Of a stretch of 64,000 nucleotides of DNA, positions 43,524 through 52,980 are shown piece by piece (position 1 is the stretch's first letter; each line of letters opens with the position of its first letter). The notes beneath the pieces were generated by a model, which did not search any database, was not told where the DNA came from, and saw only the letters and a list, made by a program, of their open reading frames with translations. The position numbers and the translations under genes are program-made. This DNA comes from Cupriavidus sp. WKF15. Its GTDB lineage: Bacteria > Pseudomonadota > Gammaproteobacteria > Burkholderiales > Burkholderiaceae. The stretch lies in NCBI RefSeq assembly GCF_029278605.1, contig NZ_CP119574.1, forward strand, positions 62,001-126,000, given 5' to 3'.

Positions 43524-46500
43524 TTATTTGCTCGCCTTGATGCGGGACCGGGACATCGTCGCCGATACGACGGGTGGTGCAGCCGGGATCGGCTCGAATA
43601 GCGCCTCGATGTCATCGGCGGAGAACTTGACAGTGCCGGGGGCATCCTCCGACAGGATCGCTTCGGCAAGCGCCGCCTTCTGTTCCTGCATTGCGACGAT
43701 CCTCTCCTCGACACTGCCGGCGGTAATCAGCTTGTAGACGAACACGGGCTTGTCCTGCCCGAGACGGTGAGCGCGGTCGGTGGCCTGATTTTCGACGGCA
43801 GGATTCCACCAGGGATCGTAGTGAATGACGGTGTCGGCCGCCGTCAGGTTCAGGCCAACACCGCCGGCCTTCAGGCTGATCAGGAAAAGCGGCACCTCAC
43901 CCTGTTTGAAGCGCTTGACCGGCGTGACTCGATCGGTGGAATCACCGGTCAGCATGACATATGGAATCCCGGCTTTTCCTAGGGCCGCCGCAATGAGGTC
44001 GAGCATGCTGGTGAACTGCGAGAACAGGAGGATGCGGCGACCTTCCTCAATCAGTTCGGGCAGCATGTCGAGCAGCAGGTCAAGCTTGGCCGATTCCTTG
44101 ATCCGGGCCGCCTGGCTGATCTTGACGAGCCGCGGATCGCAACAGACCTGGCGCAGCTTGAGCAACGCCTCCAGCACGATGATGTGGCTGCGCGCGAGGC
44201 CTTTTGCTGCGACGGCCGCTCGGACCTTCTCCTGCATGGCCGCGCGCACCGTTTCGTACAGATCACGTTGCGCGCCTTCGAGCTCTACCGAGCGCACAAT
44301 CATCGTCTTCGGTGGCAGCTCGGTGGCCACCTCATCCTTGCGCCGTCGTAGCATGAATGGCCGGATACGCCGCGCGAGCAGGTCGCGTCGCACCGCATCA
44401 CCGCCTTTTTCGATGGGTGTGCGCCAGCGTCGGGTGAAGTCCTGGCGGGTGCCGAGGAAACCTGGCAGCAGGAAGTCGAACTGGGCCCACAGTTCGCCGA
44501 GATGGTTTTCGAGCGGCGTACCGGTGAGGCACAGGCGATGTCGCGCACGCAGTTCGCGAATGGTTGCCGCGGACTTGGTGGCGGCATTCTTGACGTACTG
44601 CGCCTCGTCCAGAATCAGCAGGTGATACTCGTGCTTGGCAAGGAATTCTTCGTCACGCCACAGCAGGGCGTAGGTGGTCAGGATCAGATCGTGCTCGCCG
44701 ATCTCGTCAAAGCGCTCGTGACGTTGGGGCCCATGCAAATCCAGGACGCGTAGCTTTGGCGTAAAGCGCTGCGCTTCCTCGCACCAGTTGTGCATGAGGG
44801 TCGTCGGTACGACGACCAACGCAGGCCGGTCCAGCCTGCCGCGTTCCTTCTCGGTGAGGATGTGTGCAAGCGTCTGGATGGTCTTGCCAAGGCCCATTTC
44901 GTCGGCAAGCACACCAGACAGTTCGTGTTCGCGCAGGAACTGCATCCAGGCAAGTCCCTGCTGCTGGTAGGCACGCAGTTCGGCCTTCAGACCACGCGGG
45001 ACGCGCACATCAGTCACCCCAGGCCCAGCCATCAGGCGTTGCGCGAGTTGCCGGATCGATGCATCACCGTGAAACTGCCAGCGCCCGGTCTGATCCAGGG
45101 CATGGAGCCGGGCCGCATCCCACTCGGAAATGCGCATGCCGGTGCCGAGCGAGTCGAATAAGTCGATCAGCACACGCACAACCGGTTTGAGCCGATCCGC
45201 ACGCAGGCGCAGCCGCTCGTTGCGGTCGGTCTTCAGGTCGACCGCTTCGTCGTCAGCGATGGTATCCAGCTTGCCTGACAGCCAGCGCGCATCCCGTCGA
45301 AAGAGGTCTGCCAGCAGCGGCTCCAGACGCACCGTGCGGTCATTGACCGTAATGCCCATCTCGACATCAAACCAACCATCGCCAATCGGGCGCAGGTTGC
45401 CATCAATCGCTTCAATCTCGATCACGTTGTGCCGGAACGCGTCGCTCATCACGACACGCCAGCCGTTAGCCCTGAGCGCGGGCAGCACCAGCTTCATGAA
45501 TTCCGGCCAGTGTTCGTCATTCTCAGGGCCAAGCATGCCATCCGGAAACGGCTTTGGCCCGAATGCATGGTCGGCCCGAATTTCCCGAAATCCGGCCTTT
45601 TGCAGCTCCGTCAGACGTTGGCGCTCGAGATCGGCGTCTCTCCTGATCTGGACGACCTCGCCGCCGGAGGTCCGAACAAGCGTGGTATTGCTTTGCGCCG
45701 AGAGTCTGTGCTCTGCGTAATCAAAGCTGAACGTCGCAAAATCCAGCGATGATGCCCAGGTCGGCAGCGTGTCGAGGGCCAGCACGGGCACCGCCACGGT
45801 GTTGACGACCTGCACCGACGCTACGTCATGTGCGGGTGGTACGGGTAGGTCGGGAGCCACTTCACGCAGCACATTGCCAACGAGTGCCGCCTCGTCCAGC
45901 GTAATGGCCGGCATCGACAGGAAATCCGCGACTTGGTCCGCTGGCCACTGCATGGCGAGTGGTCCGGCTTCGCCAGAATGCGCGTCGACATACCAGCATG
46001 GCTGCGTGGTCGTGAGCAACAGGGTGGCGGGTGGCTCGGCCTGCAAGACCGGCCGCACGCGCGAGTCGGGTTGCGCTTGCCACGTCATTCTGGCGCCGCG
46101 TGCTGTTCCGCAGTGCACCGGGGAGTGTGATGCGGGGTAGTGCGCGCCTGCGGGGGCAAAGGAAGTAAACGCACGTCCGGTAGCGATGAGCCGCTCTAGG
46201 ATGGCCGCACCCGTTGTACCCTGCAGGCCGAAACCGCCGGAATAGGCTCCATGCGAGCGGCCCAGCCACAATCCGCGCAGGATCGGCAGATCCTCCTCGG
46301 TGACAAACTTGGGCGGCTCAATCAGCGCTTTCTCTACGTTCTGCCACGGATCGTCAAGCGAGCGAATCGTACCGTCTGCGCCCACGCGGGCCTTGTACAG
46401 AAGGACCTCGGCGCCGCGATAGGATTGCCCAAAAACGTAAGCCAGTGCATGCGTGGCTTTGGCGGGCTTCTTCTTGGCCGCGGGATTGGCCGCCGTGCGT

Positions 46501-46844
46501 CTGGCACGAAAACCCTCCAGCCAGGACACCAGTTCCGCGCGCACGCCGGTGGCAGTTGGCCTGGGCTGGTGCGCGAGGCCGGCGATCAGCAGCGCTGCCA
46601 CGTGCTTGCAGTCGGATCCGACCGGACACGTGCATTCTCCTTCGACCCACATGTCCTCGTCGAGGTCGCGGAAATACGCACGGACGTCGTATGGACGCGT
46701 ACGCGTGCCTTGCACCAGTCCTGCTAGGGTATCCCCATCGATCCAGCGTAGTTCCGAGACTGCGTTCGCATAGGAGCGTGCCTTGGACACCGTGTGGGCG
46801 TCCAGCCATTCCGCTATTTGCTTGCGATCGTAGGAGACAGACAT
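43524..46844 (-). CDS. SWIM zinc-finger SNF2-family DNA helicase/translocase, 1106 aa
   Basis: The N-terminal SWIM zinc finger (CTCPVGSDCKHVAALLIAGL, about residues 73-92) precedes a long middle region. The two RecA lobes follow: Walker A in DEMGLGKTIQTLAHIL (about 645-660), DEAQYVKN (about 743), CLTGTPLENHLGELWAQFDFLLPGFLG, then motif V/VI in SLKAGGVGLNLTAADTVIHYDPWWNPAVENQATDRAHRLGQ. Such bacterial SNF2 proteins remodel protein-DNA or RNA polymerase complexes or act in repair. No nuclease or methylase partner is adjacent, so a known defence system is not evident. Confidence 0.93.
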   Translation of the reverse strand: MSVSYDRKQIAEWLDAHTVSKARSYANAVSELRWIDGDTLAGLVQGTRTRPYDVRAYFRDLDEDMWVEGECTCPVGSDCKHVAALLIAGLAHQPRPTATGVRAELVSWLEGFRARRTAANPAAKKKPAKATHALAYVFGQSYRGAEVLLYKARVGADGTIRSLDDPWQNVEKALIEPPKFVTEEDLPILRGLWLGRSHGAYSGGFGLQGTTGAAILERLIATGRAFTSFAPAGAHYPASHSPVHCGTARGARMTWQAQPDSRVRPVLQAEPPATLLLTTTQPCWYVDAHSGEAGPLAMQWPADQVADFLSMPAITLDEAALVGNVLREVAPDLPVPPAHDVASVQVVNTVAVPVLALDTLPTWASSLDFATFSFDYAEHRLSAQSNTTLVRTSGGEVVQIRRDADLERQRLTELQKAGFREIRADHAFGPKPFPDGMLGPENDEHWPEFMKLVLPALRANGWRVVMSDAFRHNVIEIEAIDGNLRPIGDGWFDVEMGITVNDRTVRLEPLLADLFRRDARWLSGKLDTIADDEAVDLKTDRNERLRLRADRLKPVVRVLIDLFDSLGTGMRISEWDAARLHALDQTGRWQFHGDASIRQLAQRLMAGPGVTDVRVPRGLKAELRAYQQQGLAWMQFLREHELSGVLADEMGLGKTIQTLAHILTEKERGRLDRPALVVVPTTLMHNWCEEAQRFTPKLRVLDLHGPQRHERFDEIGEHDLILTTYALLWRDEEFLAKHEYHLLILDEAQYVKNAATKSAATIRELRARHRLCLTGTPLENHLGELWAQFDFLLPGFLGTRQDFTRRWRTPIEKGGDAVRRDLLARRIRPFMLRRRKDEVATELPPKTMIVRSVELEGAQRDLYETVRAAMQEKVRAAVAAKGLARSHIIVLEALLKLRQVCCDPRLVKISQAARIKESAKLDLLLDMLPELIEEGRRILLFSQFTSMLDLIAAALGKAGIPYVMLTGDSTDRVTPVKRFKQGEVPLFLISLKAGGVGLNLTAADTVIHYDPWWNPAVENQATDRAHRLGQDKPVFVYKLITAGSVEERIVAMQEQKAALAEAILSEDAPGTVKFSADDIEALFEPIPAAPPVVSATMSRSRIKASK

Positions 46845-47162
46845 CGAAGGGGATCAGGTTTTCAGGTTATGGGGCGTGGGGCATTCTACGCGGCAAGACC
46901 TCCAACCGGTAAGGCGGCTCCCGGTTCTGACGCGGCTTCGTTGAGCTGAAAGGGGACCAAGCCGCAATGCTCGATTGCGGTGCGTCAACTGCCGCGGCAT
47001 TCCCGAGGTGTCGACGACGTCGTTGTTGAGCCGAGGAAGCGAGGGCGGCGAGCCGATCGGGCGCCAGCGGAAGAATATGCTCTTTTATGCACTCACATCC
47101 TCGTCAGCAGGGTTTCCTCAGCCAGAATCGATCTTCATCTCAAGTTGAGATACAATGACGTC
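46845..47162. other. Intergenic, holds the higBA operator
   Basis: Apart from the inverted repeat at 47137-47151, I see no coding or structural signal. Confidence 0.45.
47137..47151. promoter_or_regulatory. Operator-like palindrome upstream of higB
   Basis: ATCTCAA-G-TTGAGAT lies 11 bases before the higB start. Toxin-antitoxin operons are usually autorepressed at such a palindrome by the HTH antitoxin. Confidence 0.6.
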
Positions 47163-47444
47163 ATGCGCGTGATCTCAAACAAAACTCTGGTGGAATTTTC
47201 TGCCAGACACCCCGACGCCGGGGTGCCATTACAGGTGTGGCGCAAGCTAATCGAGACGGCCAGCTTCGGCAGCTTTGCCCACTTGAAGGGAACTTTTAAT
47301 GGTGTGGACCGCGTTAGAGATTTTTATGTCTTTGACATTGGTGGAAACACGTACCGACTGATTGCGGCGATCCATTTTGACCGCCAGATGCTTTTCGTCC
47401 GGCACGTCTTCACTCACAAGGAGTACGACAAATGGAAACCTTGA
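47163..47444 (+). CDS. higB: HigB-type mRNA interferase toxin
   Basis: This 93-aa protein of the HigB/RelE fold has MRVISNKTLVEFSARHPDAGVPLQVWRKLIETASF at the N-terminus and VRDFYVFDIGGNTYRLIAAIHFDRQMLFVRHVFTHKEYDKW with the conserved C-terminal H-x-x-Y-D. The family cleaves mRNA on ribosomes. The start at 47163 is chosen for the family length. Its 3' end overlaps the antitoxin start by 13 bases. Confidence 0.9.
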   Translation: MRVISNKTLVEFSARHPDAGVPLQVWRKLIETASFGSFAHLKGTFNGVDRVRDFYVFDIGGNTYRLIAAIHFDRQMLFVRHVFTHKEYDKWKP

Positions 47445-47869
47445 ACGTGGCAGCGTTGACCGATCACTTCCGTGCGCTTTCCAAAGTCGTGCCGCTTCAT
47501 CCCATTCGCACGGAACACGACTACGATGCAGCAGTCGGCGCCATGAATGCGTTGCTCGATGCTGGCGCTGCAGAGGAGACTCACCCGTTGGCCGACCTTG
47601 TCGCTACGTTAGGGGAGTTGATTGGAGACTACGACCAAGCTCACTATTCCTTTCCTGATGTAACCGGGATAGACGCCTTGCGGTTTCTGATGGAGCAACA
47701 CCATTTGACTCAGGCAGAGTTGCCAGAAATTGGCAGCCAAGGCGTGGTTTCTGAGGTGCTGAGCGGACGGCGGGAGCTCAATGTGCGTCAGATTAGAGCT
47801 TTAGCCAAGCGGTTCGGCGTCGCGACTTCAGCCTTCTTTCCTGCCGACACGTCGATGGCCATTGCGTGA
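47432..47869 (+). CDS. higA: HigA-type HTH antitoxin
   Basis: This 145-aa protein has an N-terminal helical toxin-contact region (DYDAAVGAMNALLD, HPLADLVATLGELIGDYDQAHY) and a C-terminal XRE helix-turn-helix (ALRFLMEQHHLTQAELPEIGSQGVVSEVLSGRRELNVRQIRALAKRFGVATSAFF). It neutralises the toxin and should repress at 47137-47151. Toxin-first order and overlapping genes fit the higBA layout. Confidence 0.9.
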   Translation: METLNVAALTDHFRALSKVVPLHPIRTEHDYDAAVGAMNALLDAGAAEETHPLADLVATLGELIGDYDQAHYSFPDVTGIDALRFLMEQHHLTQAELPEIGSQGVVSEVLSGRRELNVRQIRALAKRFGVATSAFFPADTSMAIA

Positions 47870-48025
47870 TGCGTGGTTACCGGCTCCGGGCTAGCAACCG
47901 CGGCAAAACAGCGTAGGCGCGCATTGAAATAACGCCCGATCACAGAATGTAGCGTGTAGGCTGTCGCGCGGCGCTTATGTCAGATGCGGCGGGCATCCCA
48001 GCGGCCGGTCGGAGTCGTGCGCCCC

Positions 48026-48271
48026 TCAGTTGGCCGTCGACGCGCAGGCGCTGAAAAGGGGCGCAACGTCGAAACGGGCGGCAGCATACATGGCATTGCA
48101 CGCCCATACCTCTTCCCCGTTCTTATAGAAGGTGACCCATTTGCCGTCGCTGACGCAGTGGGCGCCAGGAAACACTTCGTCGTGGCCGTTCGGACCGTCC
48201 AGCGCAAAGGGCGCGTGGGGCGTGGCCCAGTAGTGGCCGCTCGGTAGGGGCGCGATCGTTCTTCGGGACAT
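48026..48271 (-). CDS. Hypothetical protein, 81 aa
   Basis: The sequence looks globular and coding: RTIAPLPSGHYWATPHAPFALDGPNGHDEVFPGAHCVSDGKWVTFYKNGEEVWACNAMYAA. A longer frame could start at 48304, but the shorter ATG fits better. I do not recognise a family. The aromatic-rich beta pattern suggests a small beta protein. Confidence 0.45.
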   Translation of the reverse strand: MSRRTIAPLPSGHYWATPHAPFALDGPNGHDEVFPGAHCVSDGKWVTFYKNGEEVWACNAMYAAARFDVAPLFSACASTAN

Positions 48272-49352
48272 ATCCTCAGCGCCGCAAGGCGTGGAACACA
48301 ACACGCCATCCGGCCCGCCGCTGAGAAACGGATTGTGTCAATCCTGCGACGGCGTGGCACCGTCCCGAGATATGCTGGTGTAGTCTCACAACAAGAATCA
48401 TCTCCTTTATCCGGTGCAATCTCGTCATGACGCAATTCGCCCAACTTGCTGTCCGGGCCTTCGGCGTCTGCGCCATCCTTGTGACTTATCTCCCCCAGTG
48501 GGGGACTAGCCGAGGATGCCGGTAAAGCGTGGGAATCCGGCATACCGCGTTCCGCCTGAGCGTCGGAAGCGCTTGAGCAACGGAAAGGTCGGCGACTGCA
48601 ATCTGGGCCAGCCTGCATCGACCGCACGCTCCCAGTCGATGAGCGCCGTGGCTGCTCGGTGACAGTGAGTTGCTGTGAGGCGAACAAATCCGAATCTGCT
48701 GGCAATACCCCTGAACGATAGGCTGCGCTGTTGGCAGCGCAGCATAGGCATGTGTGGAAGGGGCCGATAGATGAAGTTCGCGGCGTGATCAGGCATCTTC
48801 ATTCCTTTTGTATTGGTGCGACCGCAAGCGGGCAGTACTACATGCCATTGGAGTCGGGTGCGCCTTCCATCCTGTAGGCATTGTCGAGGATCGCCAGCGC
48901 ATCATCATTTCGGGGAGATCGCTGTATGGTCGGCCGGGGTGGTTCGGGAGCACGTATCGGGCCGGCAATTGGTCTGCGGGCTGCGTTGCGTTGCAATCGG
49001 CCGAAACCGGTGGCGCCGAACAGGGCGGATGAGCCAAACCTCGCGCGACCAAGGTCGCAAGCGACAAGTTTGCGCGGCAAGGCATTTCTCCAAGGCCCCC
49101 GTAGGCGACTTCAGGAGTCGCCCGTCCTAACGTTCTCGAGGGGGAAGCCGGGGAACGAGTGCTGGGCGTTCCATGGCGCACCTAGCCTTGCAACACTGTG
49201 CTGGAATTGTAGCTGGCGGTTGTTTCGCGTCCTAGCTCACTTACAAGATAGGTCGGCAGGGCGTCAATTGATCATGCCCTCGGCGTGACGACGCGATTCG
49301 CAGTATGGCAAGTAGCCACGGGACAGATCGCCTGCGTAGAGGCCGGAATACG
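48272..49352. other. 1.1 kb without a confident gene
   Basis: Minus-strand frames at 48838-49080 (ending DDALAILDNAYRMEGAPDSNGM) and 48506-48802 look partly protein-like but lack clear starts and families. The stretch may hold decayed small genes. Confidence 0.3.
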
Positions 49353-49532
49353 CTATTTTCCCTCGTCCGGCACGATATACATCTCGCGTAGTTGGCTAGC
49401 ATACGGCCGGATCGCCTCCACGCATGCGGCGCTGTTGACGCTCTTCATAATCGACAGGTTCCAGTTGCAGCCACCGGCATCCGGTGCATGCCGGAACACG
49501 TCGCCGAAACAAGCGCCCTCGCATTCAGAAAA
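49353..49532 (-). pseudogene. Possible small Cys-rich hypothetical protein or fragment
   Basis: A 59-codon open stretch reads GACFGDVFRHAPDAGGCNWNLSIMKSVNSAACVEAIRPYASQLREMYIVPDEGK and then a stop; only internal Met or GTG starts are available. It resembles the C-terminal part of a small Burkholderiaceae-type hypothetical protein, but this is an impression only. Confidence 0.3.
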
Positions 49533-49609
49533 TTACTGCTTGCTCCGCACGTAGCGCGCAGTTCGGCCTTGTTCTTGATTGTCTCGTCAAGATGTCTCCC
49601 CTATTTCTC

Positions 49610-49909
49610 TTAATCTGAACCTGCGGCATGGCCGAGGGATTTCCTCGCCTTGACGAAGGTAGACATGCCATCGATCGCCTCCCTGGCGGACGAGAGGGCC
49701 AGCGTGATAGCAGCGTGCGGTGCGTTTGCGAAATGCTGGAGCAACGGTGGCAGCTGTCTCCGGGAACCCATTCCTGAACTGACTTGCATGATGGCTACGG
49801 TAGCGAGGAAGCGTGGCTGAACCGAGTCGCCACCGGGGATGCCACTGGATGCACGACGTACGCTCGCAGATAGCCTGAAGCCTTTGTAGATGGTGTTGTT
49901 CTGAGACAT
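49610..49909 (-). CDS. Hypothetical protein, 99 aa
   Basis: Starts MSQNNTIYKGFRLSASVRRASS with a good AGGGAGACCAAC upstream. The pattern (short strand, variable loop, TVAIMQVSSGM, then ALSSAREAIDGMSTFVKARKSLG helix) resembles small stress-associated proteins common in Burkholderiaceae, but I cannot name the family. No signal peptide is evident. Confidence 0.6.
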   Translation of the reverse strand: MSQNNTIYKGFRLSASVRRASSGIPGGDSVQPRFLATVAIMQVSSGMGSRRQLPPLLQHFANAPHAAITLALSSAREAIDGMSTFVKARKSLGHAAGSD

Positions 49910-50148
49910 GTTGGTCTCCCTTAATCACCGAGCATACGCTGATAACACCGGCGTGTCGGATATTTACTTTCAGCTACGAAGTCAAAGCGTCCCATCAGCC
50001 CGGAAATTGGCCTGCAAAAACGCGATGGTATTGGGGATGTCAGATGGCGAGCGACGGTGCGTCGGGAAGCCGTGCGCGTCGCATGGTGTCTGTCTGGGAA
50101 CCTCTGCACCATGCCAGCTCAGATTAGGAATGCGGCAATAGCATTCGC

Positions 50149-50370
50149 TCAGACCTTGTGACGATAGTTGATGCGACCCTTTGTCAGATCGTATGGCGAC
50201 ATTTCGAGCGTGACGCGATCTCCGGCAAGAATTCGTATGCGATTCTTCTTGAGCCGCCCGGACGAATAGGCCCAGACTTCGAAGCCATTCTCCAGGGTGA
50301 CGCGAAAGCGGCTATCCGGGAGGACTTCTGAAACCCTTCCGCCAAACTCCACCAGTTCTTCTTTTGCCAA
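50149..50370 (-). CDS. infA: Translation initiation factor IF-1
   Basis: This 73-aa OB-fold protein, [71 protein letters not shown], is complete. IF-1 occludes the ribosomal A site during initiation. The gene is outside the ribosomal-protein operon, so it is probably an additional copy, as seen in other Burkholderiaceae. It follows a small hypothetical gene by 17 bases on the same strand. Confidence 0.95.
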   Translation of the reverse strand: MAKEELVEFGGRVSEVLPDSRFRVTLENGFEVWAYSSGRLKKNRIRILAGDRVTLEMSPYDLTKGRINYRHKV

Positions 50371-50387
50371 GGATGCTCCTTCAAATC

Positions 50388-50651
50388 TTAGCGAATGCCA
50401 CGCGGCAACGTGGAAGCGAGTGCCGCATGCCGATGCGGGGATGGTTGCAAGCGTATGCGCGCGACGGCGCTCTCCCCCGCGCGACGGGCGGCTTGCCGGG
50501 CTTTGGTTTCGGTGTGGTGTGTGGCATGGCGCATCGAGACGTTGGCGACGATGCGTTCAGCGCCGTCTTTGTACTCGGAGATCATGTAATTCGCGAACCA
50601 TACGCCGGGCTCTTGTTGGATGGGGTACACCGAAACGGTGAACGGGGTCAT
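50388..50651 (-). CDS. Hypothetical protein upstream of infA, 87 aa
   Basis: [67 protein letters not shown] reads as a small three-stranded sheet plus helix. It shares direction with the infA copy and ends 17 bases before it. The start at 50651 is chosen over a longer frame because the folded pattern begins there. I recognise no family, though the plan resembles the 99-aa protein at 49610-49909. Confidence 0.6.
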   Translation of the reverse strand: MTPFTVSVYPIQQEPGVWFANYMISEYKDGAERIVANVSMRHATHHTETKARQAARRAGESAVARIRLQPSPHRHAALASTLPRGIR

Positions 50652-51130
50652 GCTGTGATTCAATCTGTTGCCTGTTCGGAAGGCGCTCGGTTTCGGGGGC
50701 GCGTCTGGTGTTCCCTTGTGGGAGCGGCGCGCGTGGTCCCCGCAATCGGTTGCCATTGGAAAAAACAGTGTCGAGTCCCGCGCTCTAGCGCAGGCGGAGA
50801 AACTGGTGTGGGATTGACCGTTCTTGCATCAGCGAGCGCGCCTGGTACATGCGCAATGGCTGCGGAGCGGGACGTGCCGCCGGTCGGAAAAGGTTGCGGC
50901 CGGTTGTTGCCGCGAAAGGTTCGCGTGTACGCCCGTGCTGCCGCTGATACTTTTCTAATGATAATGTCTTGCGGACAGCGCATTTGGCGTCGACGGGTAT
51001 CGACGAAAACGGATGATACCACTTTTTGGTATCTCTGCTTGCGATGCACCCAAATTTCGCAGGTACTACGGCAGCTCCGCGGTCAATCCGTTCGAACGTA
51101 GAATCCTTCAAGCTCGATCGTCTTGCCGGA
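50652..51130. other. Intergenic upstream of the infA operon
   Basis: This holds a perfect inverted repeat at 51015-51033. The frames here are Arg/Pro-rich shadows. It probably carries the promoter and 5' leader of the small gene-infA pair. Confidence 0.4.
51015..51033. promoter_or_regulatory. Inverted repeat GATACCA-N5-TGGTATC
   Basis: Perfect 7-base arms are separated by CTTTT. It lies about 365 bases before the small gene upstream of infA and 98 past the protease remnant. An operator is possible; no regulator is adjacent. Confidence 0.35.
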
Positions 51131-51748
51131 TCATGCCTCGGTCAGAGGCAGCAGGATGTCGGCATACCAGGCGGAGTTCAAGCCCATGGCTTCATCAAGT
51201 TCAAAGTCCCGCGAGCCCACGTCCAACCGGGCCGAATGGGTGCCGAGCAGCATCCACGGCAGCGTGCGTGTGGATGAATCGGTCCTGGGCATGCGCAAGA
51301 CAACCGGTGCTCCACTCGTACCGCGGTGCGTCCTCGCATCGGTCAGGAAGTAGCCATGCCCCTGAAAGCGCATGCCGAACGAGGATGAGATGACTGCTTG
51401 GCGCACGACGGGCAAATGATGAAGCGTGTCGTGGAAACCTAGCGGGAAACCAACGATTAGCAACGGGGTGCCTGCTTCGATGCGGTCGCGTGGCCGGTAA
51501 AGGTGAGAGGGCGTAAAGGCCCGGTAGACCATTGTCGGCGGCAGCGCAGTACGATCAAGCTCTATCACGGCCACGTCGATGCCGCCGCCGCTATCGAGCC
51601 CATCGCGCCAGATACTCTTGCCGTCGTGATACAGCGGAATTGAGAAGCCGATGGATTCGGCCACGTTGTTCGGATTGACGTGCAACTCAATCTCGATCCG
51701 GTCTGGGAAGTGCTTTGTCGGCTCGTGGAGTAACGCACTGTGCGGCAA
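51131..51748 (-). pseudogene. Trypsin-like serine protease lacking its N-terminal catalytic His
   Basis: The 205 residues include the Asp region (GGGIDVAVIELDR), a middle beta-barrel (GTPLLIVGFPLGF) and the Ser region GTSGAPVVLR, as in HtrA/trypsin-like peptidases. Members normally begin with an N-W-H-V-V segment carrying the catalytic His. Here the frame starts after it (PTKHFPDRIEIELHVNPNN), and nothing like it lies upstream. It is therefore a 5'-truncated and probably inactive gene. Confidence 0.65.
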
Positions 51749-51783
51749 CGCTGTCTCCTGGATTCACGCCCGGTCTGACATGC

Positions 51784-51826
51784 GAAAAGGCGCCTCCCCC
51801 AGGGTGAACGCTGGGGAGGCTTTTCT
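51784..51826. terminator. Bidirectional terminator-like hairpin
   Basis: AAAAGGCGCCTCCCCC... CTGGGGAGGCTTTTC pairs with a small bulge, with A-tract before and T-tract after. It sits between gene remnants and may be all that is left of a lost gene. Confidence 0.6.
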
Positions 51827-52025
51827 TACGCTCATCGCCGTATTTCGGGGCAGAGGTGACCGGTTGAATCTGCGACCCTACGCGGTCATTCGCACGTCAA
51901 TACTACGAGGGACCGTTTTCCGCTGTACTTCTGCCCTTGGTGCCCCGGACCCATTCGTAGCCGAGGCCTGTAGTCACATCGGTGATAGATTTGGATGGGT
52001 CAATCGGGAGGGATACGACTTTTGA

Positions 52026-52181
52026 CCACTGACTCATCCAGCTCGAATTCACGCAAACGCCGGCCAATACGGCTGCAAGTCGTGGCGGCAGGTGCTAAAC
52101 GAGTTCCAGGTGTTCGAGCTGGAATACCGCAAGCATGAGCGCGGCCGGCCGGTGGCGTGGTTCCGGGAGCGGGGCGAGTAG
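52026..52181 (+). pseudogene. C-terminal gene fragment, family not recognised
   Basis: The open frame without a start reads AGQYGCKSWRQVLNEFQVFELEYRKHERGRPVAWFRERGE and stops. It is clearly protein-like (charged helix, W-F-R-E-R end). I cannot assign it. Confidence 0.35.
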
Positions 52182-52224
52182 AGCAGCCCGTTCCCTCTCG
52201 CGAAAAGGCGGGGTGGTGCCCTTC

Positions 52225-52691
52225 TCACGGCTGCGCGCAATCGTGTCGCCAGCGCAGTTCGGCCAATCGTCTGCGCGTTGCTTCCTCGCGCAACGTATCG
52301 TCGGGATTCACGACATGCGCGTACTCCACGGACTGCAGGAGCGGCACGTCGTTGAGCGAGTCGCTATAGCCGTAGCTGCCGTCCAGTGTTTCGCCGTGCG
52401 TTGCAAACCATGCGTGCAACCTGGTGACCTTGCCCTCGCGATAGCTGAGCACGCCGCGGGTGCGTCCGCTGTAGGCCCCGTCCCCATGTCCAGCTCGATG
52501 CTGATGACGTCCGCGACACCCAGCCGCCGCGCGATCGGCGCAACCAGATGCTCGCCCGAGGCGGAGATGACCAGGACGCGGTCGCCGCGCTCGCGGTGCA
52601 GCGCGAGCCGGTGCCACGCCTGCGGGAAGATGCGCGGCACGATCACTTCCTCGATGAAGCGCGACACCCAGGACGAACTCGGACATCCCAA
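52225..52691 (-). pseudogene. HAD-superfamily phosphoserine-phosphatase-like hydrolase, truncated and frameshifted
   Basis: One frame gives FIEEVIVPRIFPQAWHRLALHRERGDRVLVISASGEHLVAPIARRLGVADVISIEL, the HAD motif II region (V-I-S-A-S). A slip near 52490 moves to another frame with GAYSGRTRGVLSYREGKVTRLHAWFA followed by GSYGYSDSLNDVPLL, the motif IV region (Y-S-D-S-x-N-D). The nucleophile motif I (D-x-D-x-T) at the N-terminus is missing. It is non-functional. Confidence 0.82.
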
Positions 52692-52713
52692 TCCGCCGAA
52701 AAGCAGGGACCGA

Positions 52714-52980
52714 TCAATTGTGCTGGGCCGCGTTCAGTTCACGTGCCGGTGCGGAAGCGGCAATTAGCGTCCGCCGAAAACGAACAGGCTGAAGCTTCAC
52801 GACCGGGCGGACGCTTAGCGCCGCGGCGACAATGCTCACCACCAGGACCATCAATCCCCCAAGCAGCGGCGTAAGCCACATGATGCGAAACGGGAAGCCG
52901 GCCATGACAGCAAACTGGCCGAGAATGCTGCGCAGGCCAACGCCCAGACCCGTACTGATCAACGCCCACAGGCCCGTCGT
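52714..52980 (-). pseudogene. ABC-transporter FtsX/DevC-like permease, C-terminal fragment
   Basis: LWALISTGLGVGLRSILGQFAVMAGFPFRIMWLTPLLGGLMVLVVSIVAAALSVRPVVKLQP is the last pair of helices and the R-P-V-x-x-L-x-P end typical of FtsX-type permeases. The frame is closed upstream near 53030 and the rest of the permease is absent. Confidence 0.7.

Noticed and set aside
43524..47869. Known defence system (DISARM-, BREX- or Zorya-like) around the SNF2 helicase
   Set aside because: No methylase, phospholipase-D, PglZ-like or motor gene is adjacent, so the assignment is not supported.
47980..48705. 241-codon minus-strand frame
   Set aside because: It overlaps the more protein-like 81-aa frame and has no folded pattern.
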